Shown: positions 12,901 to 23,595 of the stretch, one piece after another
Layout of the letters: every line of letters starts with the position of its first letter
Numbering within the stretch: position 1 is the stretch's first letter
From: Acanthaster planci
Taxonomy: Eukaryota > Echinodermata > Asteroidea > Valvatida > Acanthasteridae
Direction: 5' to 3'
NCBI RefSeq assembly: GCF_001949145.1
Contig: NW_019091523.1
Span: forward strand, 544,641-608,640
Length of the DNA stretch: 64,000 bases
Position numbers and translations under genes: made by a program
Notes under the pieces: generated by a model
The model's input: only the letters and a program-made list of their open reading frames with translations
What the model was told of the DNA's origin: nothing
The model's database searches: none

Positions 12901-13253
12901 CAGCTAAGCTTCATGTAAGCGATCCCTGCTTGACTTCAAACCGATATTTTACTCTTTTATAATTTCTAACAGGAGTCAGCGCATGGAGGGGAGTTCCTTT
13001 ACTGCCCATTTCACCCAGTGGCCTCTCATTCTACCCTATGTATTCAATGGTATCGTCTTCAGAGCAAGATAAAACCAGCTTCGATTTGCGGTCCGTGAGA
13101 CGTTCTATCCAGGAGGACGAGTGGTTTCCGGTGTCCCATGCATTCAGGGAGTCTCATCGTTACCACAAGCATCTGGCTCAGGGCCCTTATGCTTCCATCA
13201 AAACGACTAGAAGTGCGTCTACATTATTTGCTCCGCCCTCTCTTGTCCGTTGA
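776..13253 (+). CDS. tbx20: Tbx20 T-box transcription factor, complete 8-exon gene
   Basis: Coding exons are 776-926, 3691-4021, 4762-4863, 5353-5524, 8807-8980, 9920-9996, 12339-12556 and 12973-13253. All introns are GT..AG and the phases join into 1506 bases, 501 residues plus TGA. Seen: an N-terminal [13 protein letters not shown] segment (residues 16-28) with an eh1-like FSIEALM, which in T-box factors can recruit Groucho/TLE; a T-box DNA-binding domain at about 135-336 ([80 protein letters not shown]); and after it YARSPIR and a C-terminal [14 protein letters not shown]. These flanking motifs are specific to the Tbx20 subfamily, not only to T-box proteins. Known role: nuclear transcription factor in heart/mesoderm and neural development. 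Human TBX20 is about 447 residues; the extra length lies mainly in a Pro/Ala/Gly-rich stretch before the T-box. Two ATTAAA sequences (13393, 13638) follow the stop, but no AATAAA was seen close by. Confidence 0.95.
927..3690 (+). other. tbx20 intron 1
   Basis: A 2.8 kb intron with no supported exon. It holds a run of G at about 1925-1935 and another at about 3080-3088. A 107-codon open frame at 1335-1658 has no recognisable domain and is probably chance. Confidence 0.6.
3691..4021 (+). CDS. tbx20: tbx20 coding exon 2 (linker and start of T-box)
   Basis: The acceptor is CTAAACAG before 3691 and the donor GTATAT is at 4022. The exon opens by completing a Gly codon and ends with AG of an Arg codon. 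It encodes a low-complexity linker rich in Ser, Pro, Ala and Gly, then the first T-box helix region, [20 protein letters not shown]. The linker is longer than in vertebrate TBX20. Confidence 0.93.
4762..4863 (+). CDS. tbx20: tbx20 coding exon 3 (T-box core)
   Basis: The acceptor follows a pyrimidine-rich tract ending CCACCCCCAG; the donor is GTAGGC. It encodes [20 protein letters not shown] and then [15 protein letters not shown], the beta-barrel core of the T-box fold. The phase joins exactly with exons 2 and 4 through split Arg codons. Confidence 0.95.
5353..5524 (+). CDS. tbx20: tbx20 coding exon 4 (T-box core)
   Basis: The acceptor is CATCACAG and the donor GTACGT. It encodes [20 protein letters not shown] through [11 protein letters not shown], almost identical to the vertebrate Tbx20 T-box. 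It includes the HPDSPFTG segment and the FEKVKLTNN strand typical of all T-box domains. It ends in phase 0. Confidence 0.95.
5525..8806 (+). other. tbx20 intron 4 (longest intron)
   Basis: A 3.3 kb intron. It holds G/C homopolymer runs near 7379-7387 and 7564, a tRNA-derived repeat at about 8678-8757, and an open frame at 6472-6990 without recognisable similarity. No additional exon is needed to complete Tbx20. Confidence 0.6.
8678..8757 (-). repeat. tRNA-like sequence, probably a SINE head or tRNA pseudogene
   Basis: On the minus strand a Pol III A-box-like TGGCTCAGTAG is followed about 45 bases later by a B-box GGTTCGAATCCC. A five-pair stem AGTTA/TAACT encloses a 7-base loop at the anticodon arm position. 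The acceptor stem does not pair and the anticodon loop lacks U33, so it is not a working tRNA gene. It lies inside tbx20 intron 4. Confidence 0.55.
8807..8980 (+). CDS. tbx20: tbx20 coding exon 5 (T-box core)
   Basis: The acceptor is TCCTTCGGCAG and the donor GTAAGT; the exon has 58 whole codons. It encodes [15 protein letters not shown], a variable Ala/Ser-rich loop, then [16 protein letters not shown]. The loop between VHI and FAET differs most from vertebrates, which is usual for T-box proteins. Confidence 0.95.
9022..9185. mobile_element. Palindromic MITE, copy 1 (tbx20 intron 5)
   Basis: A near-perfect inverted repeat of about 165 bases. The arms begin GGCGATTCACACTAGTGCGC and end with its complement; both arms carry GTTGGCCAA and a GTCGACAAATTT-like core. 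Two further copies lie at 22851-23018 and 29799-29969. No coding capacity: a non-autonomous DNA transposon. Confidence 0.85.
9920..9996 (+). CDS. tbx20: tbx20 coding exon 6 (DNA-contacting T-box helix)
   Basis: A short exon with acceptor CCTGACCAG and donor GTAGTT. It encodes [20 protein letters not shown] and then LSDFER, the C-terminal T-box helices that contact the DNA minor groove. It ends in phase 2, which the exon at 12339 completes to Arg. Confidence 0.95.
10560..10660. repeat. C/A homopolymer-rich stretch in tbx20 intron 6
   Basis: Runs of C and A (around 10575-10590) followed by repeated CATCCCCC-like units up to about 10635. Similar G-rich text lies at 10330-10380. Low complexity, no coding signal. 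Confidence 0.4.
12339..12556 (+). CDS. tbx20: tbx20 coding exon 7 (post-T-box region)
   Basis: The acceptor CAAGCAG is preceded by a long pyrimidine tract; the donor is GTAAGT. It encodes [18 protein letters not shown], matching the Tbx20-specific segment just after the T-box, followed by a divergent stretch. A 161-codon reading frame on the opposite strand here is a shadow. Confidence 0.9.
12973..13253 (+). CDS. tbx20: tbx20 terminal coding exon 8
   Basis: The acceptor is TTTCTAACAG; the exon opens in phase with exon 7 and ends at TGA 13251-13253. It encodes 92 residues, including [19 protein letters not shown] and, near the end, [14 protein letters not shown]. The latter aligns with the conserved C terminus of vertebrate Tbx20 (HYFQQGPYAAI), which strongly supports this exon and the gene identity. 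Confidence 0.9.
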
Positions 13254-14034
13254 TAGCTGATCACAACTCCCAAACAGCGTGTTTGATTACTTATCCGTGG
13301 TGTGGTCACCGTGTAGAAAGGCACATGTAGAGCCCGAACGAACTTGGTTATTTGAGGTGTTACTCCAGGGCCGGTAACGAGGTCATGCATAGATTAAATT
13401 TGCAAAATGAAATCGAATTGTCAAAAGCAGTGGACATTCAATCTGACTTCAATTTTCCTTTACGTTATCGTTCTCCTAAGGAGCAATGTTTTCAAATAGC
13501 GTTGTGAATTACTTCTTCAAATAACGAGTTCGACGGGTCATGTACTCGGGCGATACCCGATCAAGCTCTTGCGCAAGTAAGTGTGGGGGAAAGTGATCTA
13601 ACGTAATGTATGTAAACGTATCTGCGCTGTTCGTAAATTAAAGAGGGCGCTGCTTGTCCGTCCGTTTTCATTTGGCGATCATAGTGCACCAAGGTTTTAG
13701 ACTGGATCCCAGTTGGTTAATACACTTTGGAAGGTTGAAGCCATACGTTGGATGGTGAGACCACGGACGTCATATGAAAAACAAATCTGCATGGCTTGCA
13801 ATGCTCTTGTATCGTTGAAGCCATCGGTGGCCATCTTACCATGCCCAATACACTGGTGATATTTGGCTCGCATAGCAATGTAACCATCGTCACCACGAAC
13901 GATTTAGTTAACTCTGGCGAGCAGGCCTTTGTATTTCCTTTTTATTAGACACGGTAAGATGGTCTGCCATTTATCTGCTCTGCAAAGGGTCAACAGAGGG
14001 TGTACTTTCACATTGCGACGATGATCGTAACGAG

Positions 14035-14395
14035 GCAACCTCGTTCTCATGGGTACGATCTTGCCGCGCCATGTTGGTTCCTACCATTCCTTGCGCGATC
14101 TAACCCTGGTATTGTATAATTTAATATTCCATTATTTGGGATACATGTATTCAAATTAGCACTTTAGTCAGTGTGTTTACGTGTGACGAAGATTTACGTG
14201 TGCGTGACTTTCAAGAGAATACGTGGTCGCGAGCGTGCAGCTTTTGAAATACGCGTGGGACTGATTTCACATGTATGTTTCTTCATCATGAATAGCCAGT
14301 CAGCGTCATTTTCGTATTCTACACAACCAGGGGCTAGTGAAGGGACGCGCACGCGGCCCATGGAGTCGAGGTTGTACTGGAGTGGACACACGAAC
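14035..14395. repeat. Dispersed repeat B, copy 1
   Basis: Two blocks, about 14035-14095 and 14325-14390, match the reverse complement of 31540-31595 and 31425-31490. Shared short words include CATGGGTACG, GCCATGTTGGTTCC and GGAGTCGAGG. Order and spacing are partly kept in inverted orientation. Confidence 0.6.
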
Positions 14396-14824
14396 AACTT
14401 GGAACCGTGCTGAGGCCGCCGACGTGCATGCATGAAACGTGCACGAGCGCACGAGACGTGACGGGCATTTAAATTAATGTGACGAGCAGTCTTTTAAGGG
14501 GCCCCTTTTAGACCCCCGCTTCCCCCTGTACGCATGGCGTACGCAGTGGCTCCAACCTCCCCTCCCTATGTACGCATACACATTCCAAAATTCCGGAAGA
14601 CGCTCCAGATCTTTGTGTCATGAGTAATGTTGTTGTTTATTATTAACGGACGTTGGCACGGGAGGATAAACGTTGGGGTGGATGGAAGGATAATGTGTTT
14701 GAATTTCGACGAACAAAAGCTTTTTCTGCTAGTTATTTGTATGAAAATTGTATTGATATGATGAAAATTCATTACAGGCAAATTTTTGGTTTCCGTACGG
14801 TACGACTAGCTTGACTTCCCCCTC

Positions 14825-15210
14825 TGTACGCATGGGCTGAGTTCGGGCGGCTTGTTCCCGGATGTTCACAAACAGCTCGATTTGTTGTTGGTGGGTCGGC
14901 CGCTCGAACGCCGGGAACAAACAACCGATTAGCTAGTTAGTGACAAGCAACATGCAACATGGCAGCGTCCATGTAGGCTACGTTATTCGAGAGTTAATGT
15001 TTGGATGGGCTGAATTCTTTTCTATATAAGCATATATATTTCTGTGTTACGGAAAATAATTAGTGTTAATTTTGCAAAACTTCCCATTGTCTATGGCTTT
15101 GGTAGCCATCTCTCTACTTTTTGCAGCTGTTCAAAAATCAAACTCTCACGAGTTTTTCCGTGTGTTCCTGTAAAACTCTGACGAGGAGGTGGTGTGTGAT
15201 CCTGTTCCGA
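14825..15210. repeat. Dispersed repeat C, copy 1
   Basis: About 385 bases matching the reverse complement of about 30490-30870. Shared blocks include GACAAGCAACATGCAACATG, TTAATTTTGCAAAACTTCCC (approximate) and CTCGTCAGG/CCTGACGAG-like ends next to CACCACCTCC. Non-coding; class unknown. Confidence 0.75.
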
Positions 15211-17775
15211 GAACAGTATTCTTGAGTCGTGGTCCCGCCGTTTGAGCGCGAGAACAAGAAACATGTCAGGAACAGGCCGCTCGAACTCGACCATGGTGTA
15301 CGTAACGGGACCAACAGCCACCCATCCTCCTTCGTTCGTACATATTTTATGGACGGCCCTTACCTCACGCACGTGCGCATGCGGCTACATTCTCCCATCT
15401 CTGGCCTTCAAACATTTAAAAAGCAGCATTTCGCAGCCAAGGAAACAAACTGCTTTTTTTCTGGCAGATTCTAGGAAGAGGAAGTGTATGGGTTTTCTCG
15501 TGAATATTACCAAAACGTTTTCCGTTATTTTGTAAATGAAGTTTCCTGTTGTAGATCCAGTACTCGTGAGCGATGGCGATAATATTGAATTGGACCACAG
15601 TTTAAGACTGCCAGTTTTTAAGCACTTTATTGTAACCTGTTGATCTTTCGAGATGTAACGAAAACAAAATTCGGCACAAGGAACAAGGTTCTAATGCGCA
15701 TGAGAGTGGGTGGCTTGGTTTTTGAGTGGGTGTGTGAATGGTGGCTGGGTGGAGCTTAGGCCATTGTGTGAGTTTTTATTTGTTGAGTGAGGTGTTTGTG
15801 GTGATTGTTTTTACCGGGGTTTTGTTAAGTTCCTGGCTGGAAGCCGTAAGCACTGTAAGTAGGCGCTATTAATACTCGAACTCGGAAGGTCAAGGAATTA
15901 GTTGATGATTGCATTAAATGCATGTGGATGCTTCCTCCCCTGAAATTTCAAAGTTTTTGAAGCAAACGAAGTAGCCTCCATAATTTTGTCAAAATTAACT
16001 TTTTTCACCATGAGCTTGGCATGTCTGCAAACATTTCCTCAAACTGATGTTTTGCTGGTAAAAAGTACAGTGGCCAATGCACGCCCATTCTCACTATACA
16101 TAACAAAGAAACACTGCACCCTCTTCATCCCAGCCCACCCCCTAACCCCCTGTAAATCATGGTGAAGTCGAATGTTTGCTCAAGGCAGTGAACATTAATG
16201 GTTGTCGACCTACAGTGAAGTTAATAAATTTAAACCGTTTAAGGGCAAAGCCCGCCCGTCATTAAAGTACATCTTGAAATTTAAAAACTTTCTGTCGGCC
16301 TGTCTCTTCTTTGCCGATGAGGGCAAACCTCAAATCGATGCGGATTAGATTAATTTTGGACAACTATTTCATTACCTTCTGATTTGCTTATTTTCACCGT
16401 TGAGGGCGATGTGCACTCTGTACTGCAGTCTGTACTGTATGTTCCAAGGCAAAGATACACAATCTCCGAGTCTCTGAGTGTTAGCGTCTCATAAAGAAAG
16501 AATTCGTGCGGCATAATATTTCGCAATCAAATAAAAATCTAAATCATGAGAAGAAAGTGAGAGAGCAGAGTTCATCAATGGAGTTGTCAATCAATTTACA
16601 TCATGAGCTGTTACTTTGTAAAACTGAATTATTTCTGAAGCCGATAACAACATAATTGTTAGGTATTAACCCTAACCCCCTAGGGACCATTGAAATCCCG
16701 CATAACCTTGTTGGGTTCAGCGTGGTTAGGGTTAAGAGATGGCTATTTCGCTTGTAATGTAAATCAGTCGGTATTGTATCATGAAATGACACTGTAACGT
16801 AGATATTGTTCAATGTGTTAGACATTTTACACAGTTTCTGAAGGCTGATACACAGAGTTGGATTTATGTCGCATTCGTATGCATGCCATTTCATTTCTTG
16901 TGATCGCAATGGGAGCCATTTTATCTTGTTCCGTAATTCATCATCTTCAATGAGATTTGTGAAACGGGGTGGTGCCAAACCTCTCTTTCAAATTTTGTTT
17001 CAAATGTGGCTTCAAACATTTCGATGTGATTTATCACAAATTTTGAGTTATTCTGAACAAAAACTGGCCGGATTTTGTATTGAACTTTTATTGCGTTGCT
17101 GTTGTTTTTAGTCTCAGGTTTCCAAAATAAAACGTCTTACCTCACTTTGAATTCAAGACGGCCCACACAATACAGTTCAGTCTATTTTGTCACAGGTGTA
17201 TATTATACATGTATACTGTACGCCACATCATGACGTATTACTGTGCCAATTAAACAGAAAGTTTTACTATGGTGTGTCCTAATCGTGTAAATCTTGACGC
17301 TTCATTGGTTTACGTTGTCCAGCCATTGTTTTGAGCGAGGCACATGGACGGGACGTGTGTGAGGTTAATTGCATTCTAAATTGCACGCGATCCATGCATT
17401 GGAGACTAAGAAAAGACAGATGAGGGGCGGAAGGGGAAGGGCGAGTTGGCTGGTTGCTACGATACTTCCAATATTTGACATCACTGAACAGCAGAGGAAT
17501 ATTGTCCTGTTTGAAATGTAAATATTTTTTTCCCTTGAGTTCATTTTTGCAAAAAGAGGTCTGGATGTATTGGACAGGAAAACCTGCAGGCACAAGCAAG
17601 CGCAGTAGATTTTATGTTGCGGTATTCAAACTGCAGTACACAAGGCCAGGTTGACATGTCTGACCATACAGCTCTACGGTTAGTCTTGGTTCCAAGACGG
17701 TAATATCTGTGTTGGTGTATCCACCCCGAATTGAAGTGCACCCCCAAGCGGCAAAAGAAAGACAGATCGTAGTAT

Positions 17776-17984
17776 ACAAATACAGCATGGTTTGAGGAGA
17801 AATAGTGGGATTTACTGGTCCCCACATGTAGGTCAGCTTGACTACCCGCCGACGCGAAATGGAGGGAGGTGGTCATGCTGACCTAGGTCAGCTTGACTTC
17901 GCATCGGAAGGTAGTCATGTTGACCTGCACCGAGGGACCAGTAATCCCCACTATCTCCCCGAAATAAACCATGCTGTATTTGTT
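17776..17984. repeat. Fold-back element with ~48 bp arms
   Basis: The left arm 17776-17822 (ACAAATACAGCATGGTTTGA and onward to GGTCCC) is complementary to 17934-17984. The centre contains two direct copies of AGGTCAGCTTGAC and two GACCTAGG/GTTGACCT variants, themselves in inverted order. Confidence 0.75.
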
Positions 17985-18344
17985 TTACTACAAATATTCC
18001 ATTAAATGTTCAATTCTGCAGGATCCGACTGAGAAACCTCTTCAAAATCCACCTTTTTGTCTATACATTATTTTCCCAGGAGTTTCACTGCCTTGTCAAT
18101 AACTGCCTTTGTAGATTTTGCATCTTTATTCAGCACAATAAGTTCAAGTTCATGGTTGATAAGCCAGGCTGTATGACGTCACTACGCAAAACTCACGCTG
18201 CATTGAAAACCCATTTACAGAACACGGACCGACTACGGACAGGCACACTGCAAACAACACGTGGGTGCGGTGTGGCGGCACACGTACAAATGTACACGTG
18301 TGTATGTTAAGCGACGGTTGTCGCTTTAATCCATTTATTTTCGC

Positions 18345-18500
18345 GACTTCGTGTATCCAGGCAACTGATGTGAAGTTAGTTCTTCGTTCGACGTTCGACG
18401 TTCAATGTTGAAAAAGTAACCGTTTGATATTCGAACGTTAAATAAGTAATCGTTGACACATCCTAAAAGTGATGGAGTGCAAAAGAGACAAAAAACAAAG
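18345..18500. repeat. Dispersed repeat D, copy 1
   Basis: It shares CGTTCGACGTTC, AAGTAACCGTTTG and a block around GCGATGGAGTGCAAA-like text with 19615-19790 in the same orientation. Spacing differs, so indels separate the copies. Confidence 0.55.
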
Positions 18501-19004
18501 CACTCCGCCAACATGCACATCTGTTCACATGTACCTAATTTACATTGCAAGTGCCATTTCACAATAAAGTACATGTATAAACAAACAACTCTCTCCCATA
18601 GGGGGAGCCTAGGGCATGGGGTTCGTAGGGGATCAAACAAGCCCTGAAGGGGTAGGCGATGGTGTTTTCTTAGGGCGTTGTAATTATTAGAAGAAAAATA
18701 AAGGTTAATTATATTCTTTCTGTTTTCATCGAACTATTTTACTCAATCGAAATAATATACATCAATCAGACGCCCCAGCCATCAACGTCTTTTTGTGTAT
18801 TTGTGTACACTTTACCGACCCCATTGCCTCCATTTCAACCGGGCAAAGGTAGTTTTTCTACGGTTAAAAGGGCTTTGATGAAAGCCGTGTCTCTTCGCTG
18901 GAGTTCTTGGCTTGCAAACCAGAGTGGGCAAGTGAATGCCTAACTCTACACTGAATCTCTCAAATCGAAATAAAATACCCAAACCCCATGCCCCGCCTGG
19001 AAAT

Positions 19005-19380
19005 TACATTGAATCTGATGTCACTGTTCTCCTCAATCGGAGACGACTCCTGGCAACTCGGGGCATGGGGTTATTCGGGGTAAAACAAGCCCTGAAATGT
19101 AGGCGACGGCTTTTGACGGCCGTGTAATTATAAGAGGAAAAAAACATTTTTATTTGAAAAAAAAAAGAAGTTAGAGCCTGGTTTGGAATGATGTTCAGTA
19201 ATTCGACTGAGTGACATGGTTTCGAGGAAACGGCAAAAAAACTTTTTTCTTTTATAATCATACAGCCGTCAAACACATCGCCTACATTGCTGGGCTTTTT
19301 TCTCGAAAAACCCCATGTCCCTGGTAACAAGGAGTTGTCTTCGATCGAGGAGAAAAATGACATCAGATTCAATATAATCT
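19005..19380. repeat. Fold-back element with ~125 bp arms
   Basis: The left arm, about 19005-19135 (ATTGAATCTGATGTCA, GGGGCATGGGG, AAACAAGCCCTG, GTAATTATAAGA), is matched in reverse complement by about 19245-19380. A further partial copy of the left arm, with GGGCATGGGGTTC and CAAGCCCTGAA, lies at 18610-18700 and is followed by similar AT-rich text. Confidence 0.75.
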
Positions 19381-19614
19381 CCAGTCGGTCTATGGAGTTT
19401 GGTTATTTTATTTCGACTTGAGACATGCAATGTGATGCATTCACTTCAAAATTCCCACTGTGGTTTGCAGGCGAAGAACTAGACTCAACCCACGATACAA
19501 GACTTTCGTCAAAGCCGTTTTGACCGTGGAAAACTGAAAGTGAGGCAACAGGGTTCCTAAAGTGTACAGAAGCACTTTGACAAATAGAAGTTTAGATCCG
19601 GGCGTGGAATTGAC

Positions 19615-19790
19615 CGATGTCAAGGTAGTTTCTCGTTCGACACTCAGTGTTGAAGAAGTTGCGGGATGTGTCAGATGACAAATGTTGCTGACTGAATGAT
19701 GCAGATACAGATGTGAATAAGTAACCGTTTGGCATTCACGATGCATGCGCCTAAAAGCGATGGAGTGCAAACGGGACAAAACTTCACACC
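19615..19790. repeat. Dispersed repeat D, copy 2
   Basis: A direct-orientation relative of 18345-18500. It contains TCGTTCGACACTCAGTGTTG, AAGTAACCGTTTGG and AAAAGCGATGGAGTGCAAA. Together with copy 1 it brackets the fold-back element at 19005-19380, suggesting one composite repeat family. Confidence 0.55.
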
Positions 19791-20299
19791 GCCAAATTCA
19801 TAGGCCTAGTTCTTGAGACCATTCAGGAAGGAAAGGATCATGTTGAGACTAATGCTAGGAGTAGGATTAACACTAAGCATGCGTACAGTACACGTGCATG
19901 GCCCATTTCTGTGAAAATGACATGAGTAACTTTAGTAGGCCTATATGCCCACTTTGATTTTGCATACATCTTGCAAATTGTTTATCCCTCCAAAGCAAGT
20001 CGTTGGGTGTGATGATGTGCTCACGTGCAGCTGTAATACAAGGCCATCCCGTTTGAAATAGGCCCAAGCCCAACAAGGTCAATTATAATTTTTTGTAGTG
20101 CTAGTCCGCCTCACTTTGGCATGCTGTGCATATTGGAATTGTTTAAATGATATCTGATGCAACTGCATCAGGATGATGTAGATCAGTTAATAGTAGTCTG
20201 AGCAACTTGGACTCTACCCATTGCCTTTTTTAAAGATTGGACATAGTCCGGCGATACATGGCAATGTACATACATGTACACTTAATCAGTGTGAAGTCG

Positions 20300-20395
20300 C
20301 TAACTTGGTCCGGAACCAACTCGCTCGGAGTCAACTCCATCTCAGGTCAACTCGGTCCCAAGTCAACTTGGTCTTGTCAACTCTAGAGGTGGGCA
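20300..20395. repeat. Degenerate short tandem repeat (GTCAACT/TTGGTC units)
   Basis: Recurring GTCAACTC, CAACTCGG and CAACTTGGTC words about every 13-20 bases. Too irregular for a simple satellite; no coding sense. Confidence 0.5.
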
Positions 20396-22850
20396 CTTGG
20401 CTGGAGCATGAATTAACAATCTTCCCATCCAGTTTTGACACGCTTCAGCATACCTGTATTAAAGTACATGTATTTCAAGAATTCTAACATTGCACGTACA
20501 TACGTGTACATTATGTTGACATGTGCATGAGATGCCTGGCCTTGTAATCCGGGAAGGCCAGCTACTTGGATGCATATATACTTACCATAAACAAGAAGGC
20601 AAAATCCCATCTTGCCGTTCTGACAAACTTGTGCATATTAAAGTATTTCCAGATTTCTAACATTACATTTACACCTTAAGACAGATTGCGTTTACTAGGG
20701 GCATATTTCTTCAGTCCTCTTCAAAATGTACATAATCCTGTGAGAGAAAACTTAATTCGAGTGTAGTGTTTTTTGTTGAGTCCAGGGACGGACTGGAGGC
20801 ATGACACCACGTTTTGGTTCCCCTACAGAGTCACCGATGTTTGTTCCTTGTTCTATAATTCACTCAATCATGTGGTTGCGGTGGCTTAGGCCTACATGTA
20901 AAAAAAACCTATGGCATGGCAGAAGAAATAATTTAGCAGCCACAATAATTGCTGTTACAAAATTAAGTCCACAATAGTGTCCAGTTTATACAGAGTTTAA
21001 CCCCCAAATTAACCCATTATTGATAAAGATAAACCCTTACCAACTGATCCTCTTCATAAAGGTTCAAAATACAGTTGGCCAGCCGTTATTTCTACGGAAA
21101 CATCTGTACATGTGACCAAACGTGGAGGAAAATCCTTACAAAATGTAGGCCCAGCCGAAGCACTGAGGCACTCTTACTCCGTCCCTTCTGCATGACCTTG
21201 CTTAAAATAACTTAAGTGCTCCATAACATTGCAAGAATATTTAAATAAAGATTAATAACTTTTTACTTGACCCCCCTTCTATCTGTCGTAGAAAGAAACT
21301 TTTTATTTAATTTACTAATGCAAAAAGTGGTGCCTTAGGCCTAACACAAACCTAAATTATGTATAATTGCGCGCCTGGCCCTGCCTAGTCGCGATGAGAT
21401 CGCAACACGTACGTTTCACAGTAGTACAGTGAACTACCGCATTTCCCACAAAGGAGCCCCGTTGCTAGGAAAATTGCGCCCTCTCTTAGTCCGACTTGTG
21501 GCAAATGGGTGTATTGTCCCAATTCAAGGTAAATTCTCTGCCAGGCCGAGGCGCTCAAAAAGTATCCTACAGTGGGGGCTCCCATCCTAGGGCAAATCAA
21601 AGAAAAACGTTACTGAGAAATTGTCCAAAGAGCCCCAGAAAATGGAGGGGTGTCACTTGAAAATGGTTGCTGACAGATTTAGGAACGTTCACTTTTTAGG
21701 GGATGGGTTTGTTTTGGGCGGATAATTGAAAATTTCATTGATTAACCTACTAAAAATTGGAAATCAAATGAAATCTGAAGGACCAAACCAACACTTTGTT
21801 TTTGGTTTGAGAGGCCTGAGGGACTTTGTTTGCCAGCACTGGGGCTGTAAACTTTGTTGATTTTACACTTTTTTTAATGGGGCATTCAAAGTTAATAAGT
21901 TGGATGGATGCGCTGCACAACATAGGAAGAAGTTGTGTTAGTTATGCATAACATAGCACAACGCATTGCGTGCGACGGCTACCAATAATGTTGACCAGTT
22001 TTTACATGCAGTGGCTACTTTGAATAAAAGTCTTTGTCACAAATCCTGCCTTTGAAGTAAGGCAGCAGAGTTCAAGTGTGGATTCCTATTGAATAGATGA
22101 ACTGATGCATACACAACCCTTTCCAAAATATACTGCACTACAACAGAGTTTCAGAATTCAACGATCGCGGTGTACTTCGCCACAAAAAGCTATCCTTTTA
22201 GTATGTGGAATTGCAGTCAAAGAATGCTCATGGGGAAGAGATGAAACGCACACTCCAACTACAACCTGGGCAAATGGATATACGCTACTCATGTAAAGAG
22301 TTGATACAGGAGGCACGTAAACGGTTTTGAAAAATGTAGTGAAGAGAAGAGTCGCAGCACCAAAATGGACGATATTCCTGCATGAAAGGTATCGGTAAAC
22401 TCACAAAAATGGAAATGCCAGATAGTTGTTGATTCAGTGATGTAGTGGCTTGATACTGAGCCTTGGCCTTAAAGTTGCCTTGAGGGTCGATTTTAGGGTC
22501 TTGTCTTTAGCCTTAAGGGCAAAATCTGCGGTCTAGACGGATCCATGCCTAGTAGTTTTAGAGTCTTGATCTTTAAGGCCCCTTGGAGGTAAATTTGGTT
22601 GAAATTTTGCCGTCCTACAAACAGGTCACTCAGGGTGAGCTGTAAGCTCTCCGTGCAAAGACTGATCAATCATACTTTTCCATGGGGAACACCATTTGTA
22701 CACTTTCACGTCATGCAGCTTTTAATTTTGTTACCATGATAGGCTAAGGGCATTTCTGCTGCTTTCCTCAAAACAAAGCTTGATTAATTTTGCATAATAA
22801 TTAATGATTGTTTATGTGGCCAAAAGGTAACATATTTGTATACTTAAATA

Positions 22851-23018
22851 CGGGCGTTTCACAAAAGTGCGCCTCCAAGACTTGCAGGACGTTGGCCAAT
22901 CACAATGCGCGAGATTTGTCGACCCAATGCGCGTTTGGAAAGGGTCGACAAATTTCGCGCGTTGTGATTAACCAACGCGTTACAAATTCTTGGAGGCGCA
23001 CTATTGTGAATCGTCCGA
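22851..23018. mobile_element. Palindromic MITE, copy 2 (intergenic)
   Basis: The most symmetric copy. The left arm runs from CGGGCGTTTCACAAAAGTGC to GTCGACCC, the right arm from GGGTCGACAAATTTCGCGCG to GAATCGTCCG, with a ~16-base loop. The left flank is TA, as in copy 3. Confidence 0.88.
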
Positions 23019-23324
23019 ACACCTCATTTTTGACTGCTGTCGGACTCAGTGCGGAAAATTTGTATCCGCATGAAAAACGAACCACATTTCAGACAAATGG
23101 ATCTCGATCTTGAAGAAATGAACTGATAGATACATACGATTCATCAGTCTTCCAGATATTATTACCGATGATCTGAGGGAATTCGACAAAAGTGTGAAAA
23201 TTGGGCACTAAAGGTAAAAAGGTAAGGTAAAAAGGTACAAATTTCCAAAAAAGGTTTTCTACCTAGAAGTTTTCTACCTAGAAGTCATCAACTTTTTGTT
23301 CATAAGAGTTACTAGTCTAGTTCA

Positions 23325-23430
23325 TGTGGCATCATCCCCCTAGAAATCTGTAAAGAATTCCCGAGATTCCGATCAAACAATGACCAACACAAAGGCGGGG
23401 GGGGGTCTCTCCGTCTCATATCTTGCTTCA
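23325..23430. mobile_element. GGGACGGA-end MITE, 3' half
   Basis: It contains CCCCCTAGAAATCTGTAAAG, CGATCAAACAATGACCAACA and a G run before TCTCTCCGTCTCATATCTTG. This matches the right part of the complete element at 45430-45605. The left terminal part is absent. Confidence 0.7.
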
Positions 23431-23439
23431 AATGCCTCG

Positions 23440-23595
23440 TTTTCAAGCTTGCCCTGACCTAGTCTTGAAAAATGTCAAGAAATACTCCAGTTCTGTAGAA
23501 CTTACTCACTTTTATTCATACAAAATGAATCAAGTGCTTATTGTCAAGCACAAGCTTAATTAAAGAGTAAAAAGTAAATACTTTTGCACTGCATT
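23440..23595. repeat. Dispersed repeat E, copy 1
   Basis: About 155 bases matching the reverse complement of 53080-53225. Shared words include CTTGAAAAATGTCAAG, TTATTGTCAAGCACAAGCTT and AGAGTAAAAAGTAAATACTT. It directly follows the partial MITE at 23325-23430. Confidence 0.8.

Noticed and set aside
16665-16740. Telomere-like TAACCCTAACCCC and GGTTAGGGTTA
   Set aside because: Only about two units on each side in inverted orientation, too short for an interstitial telomere array.
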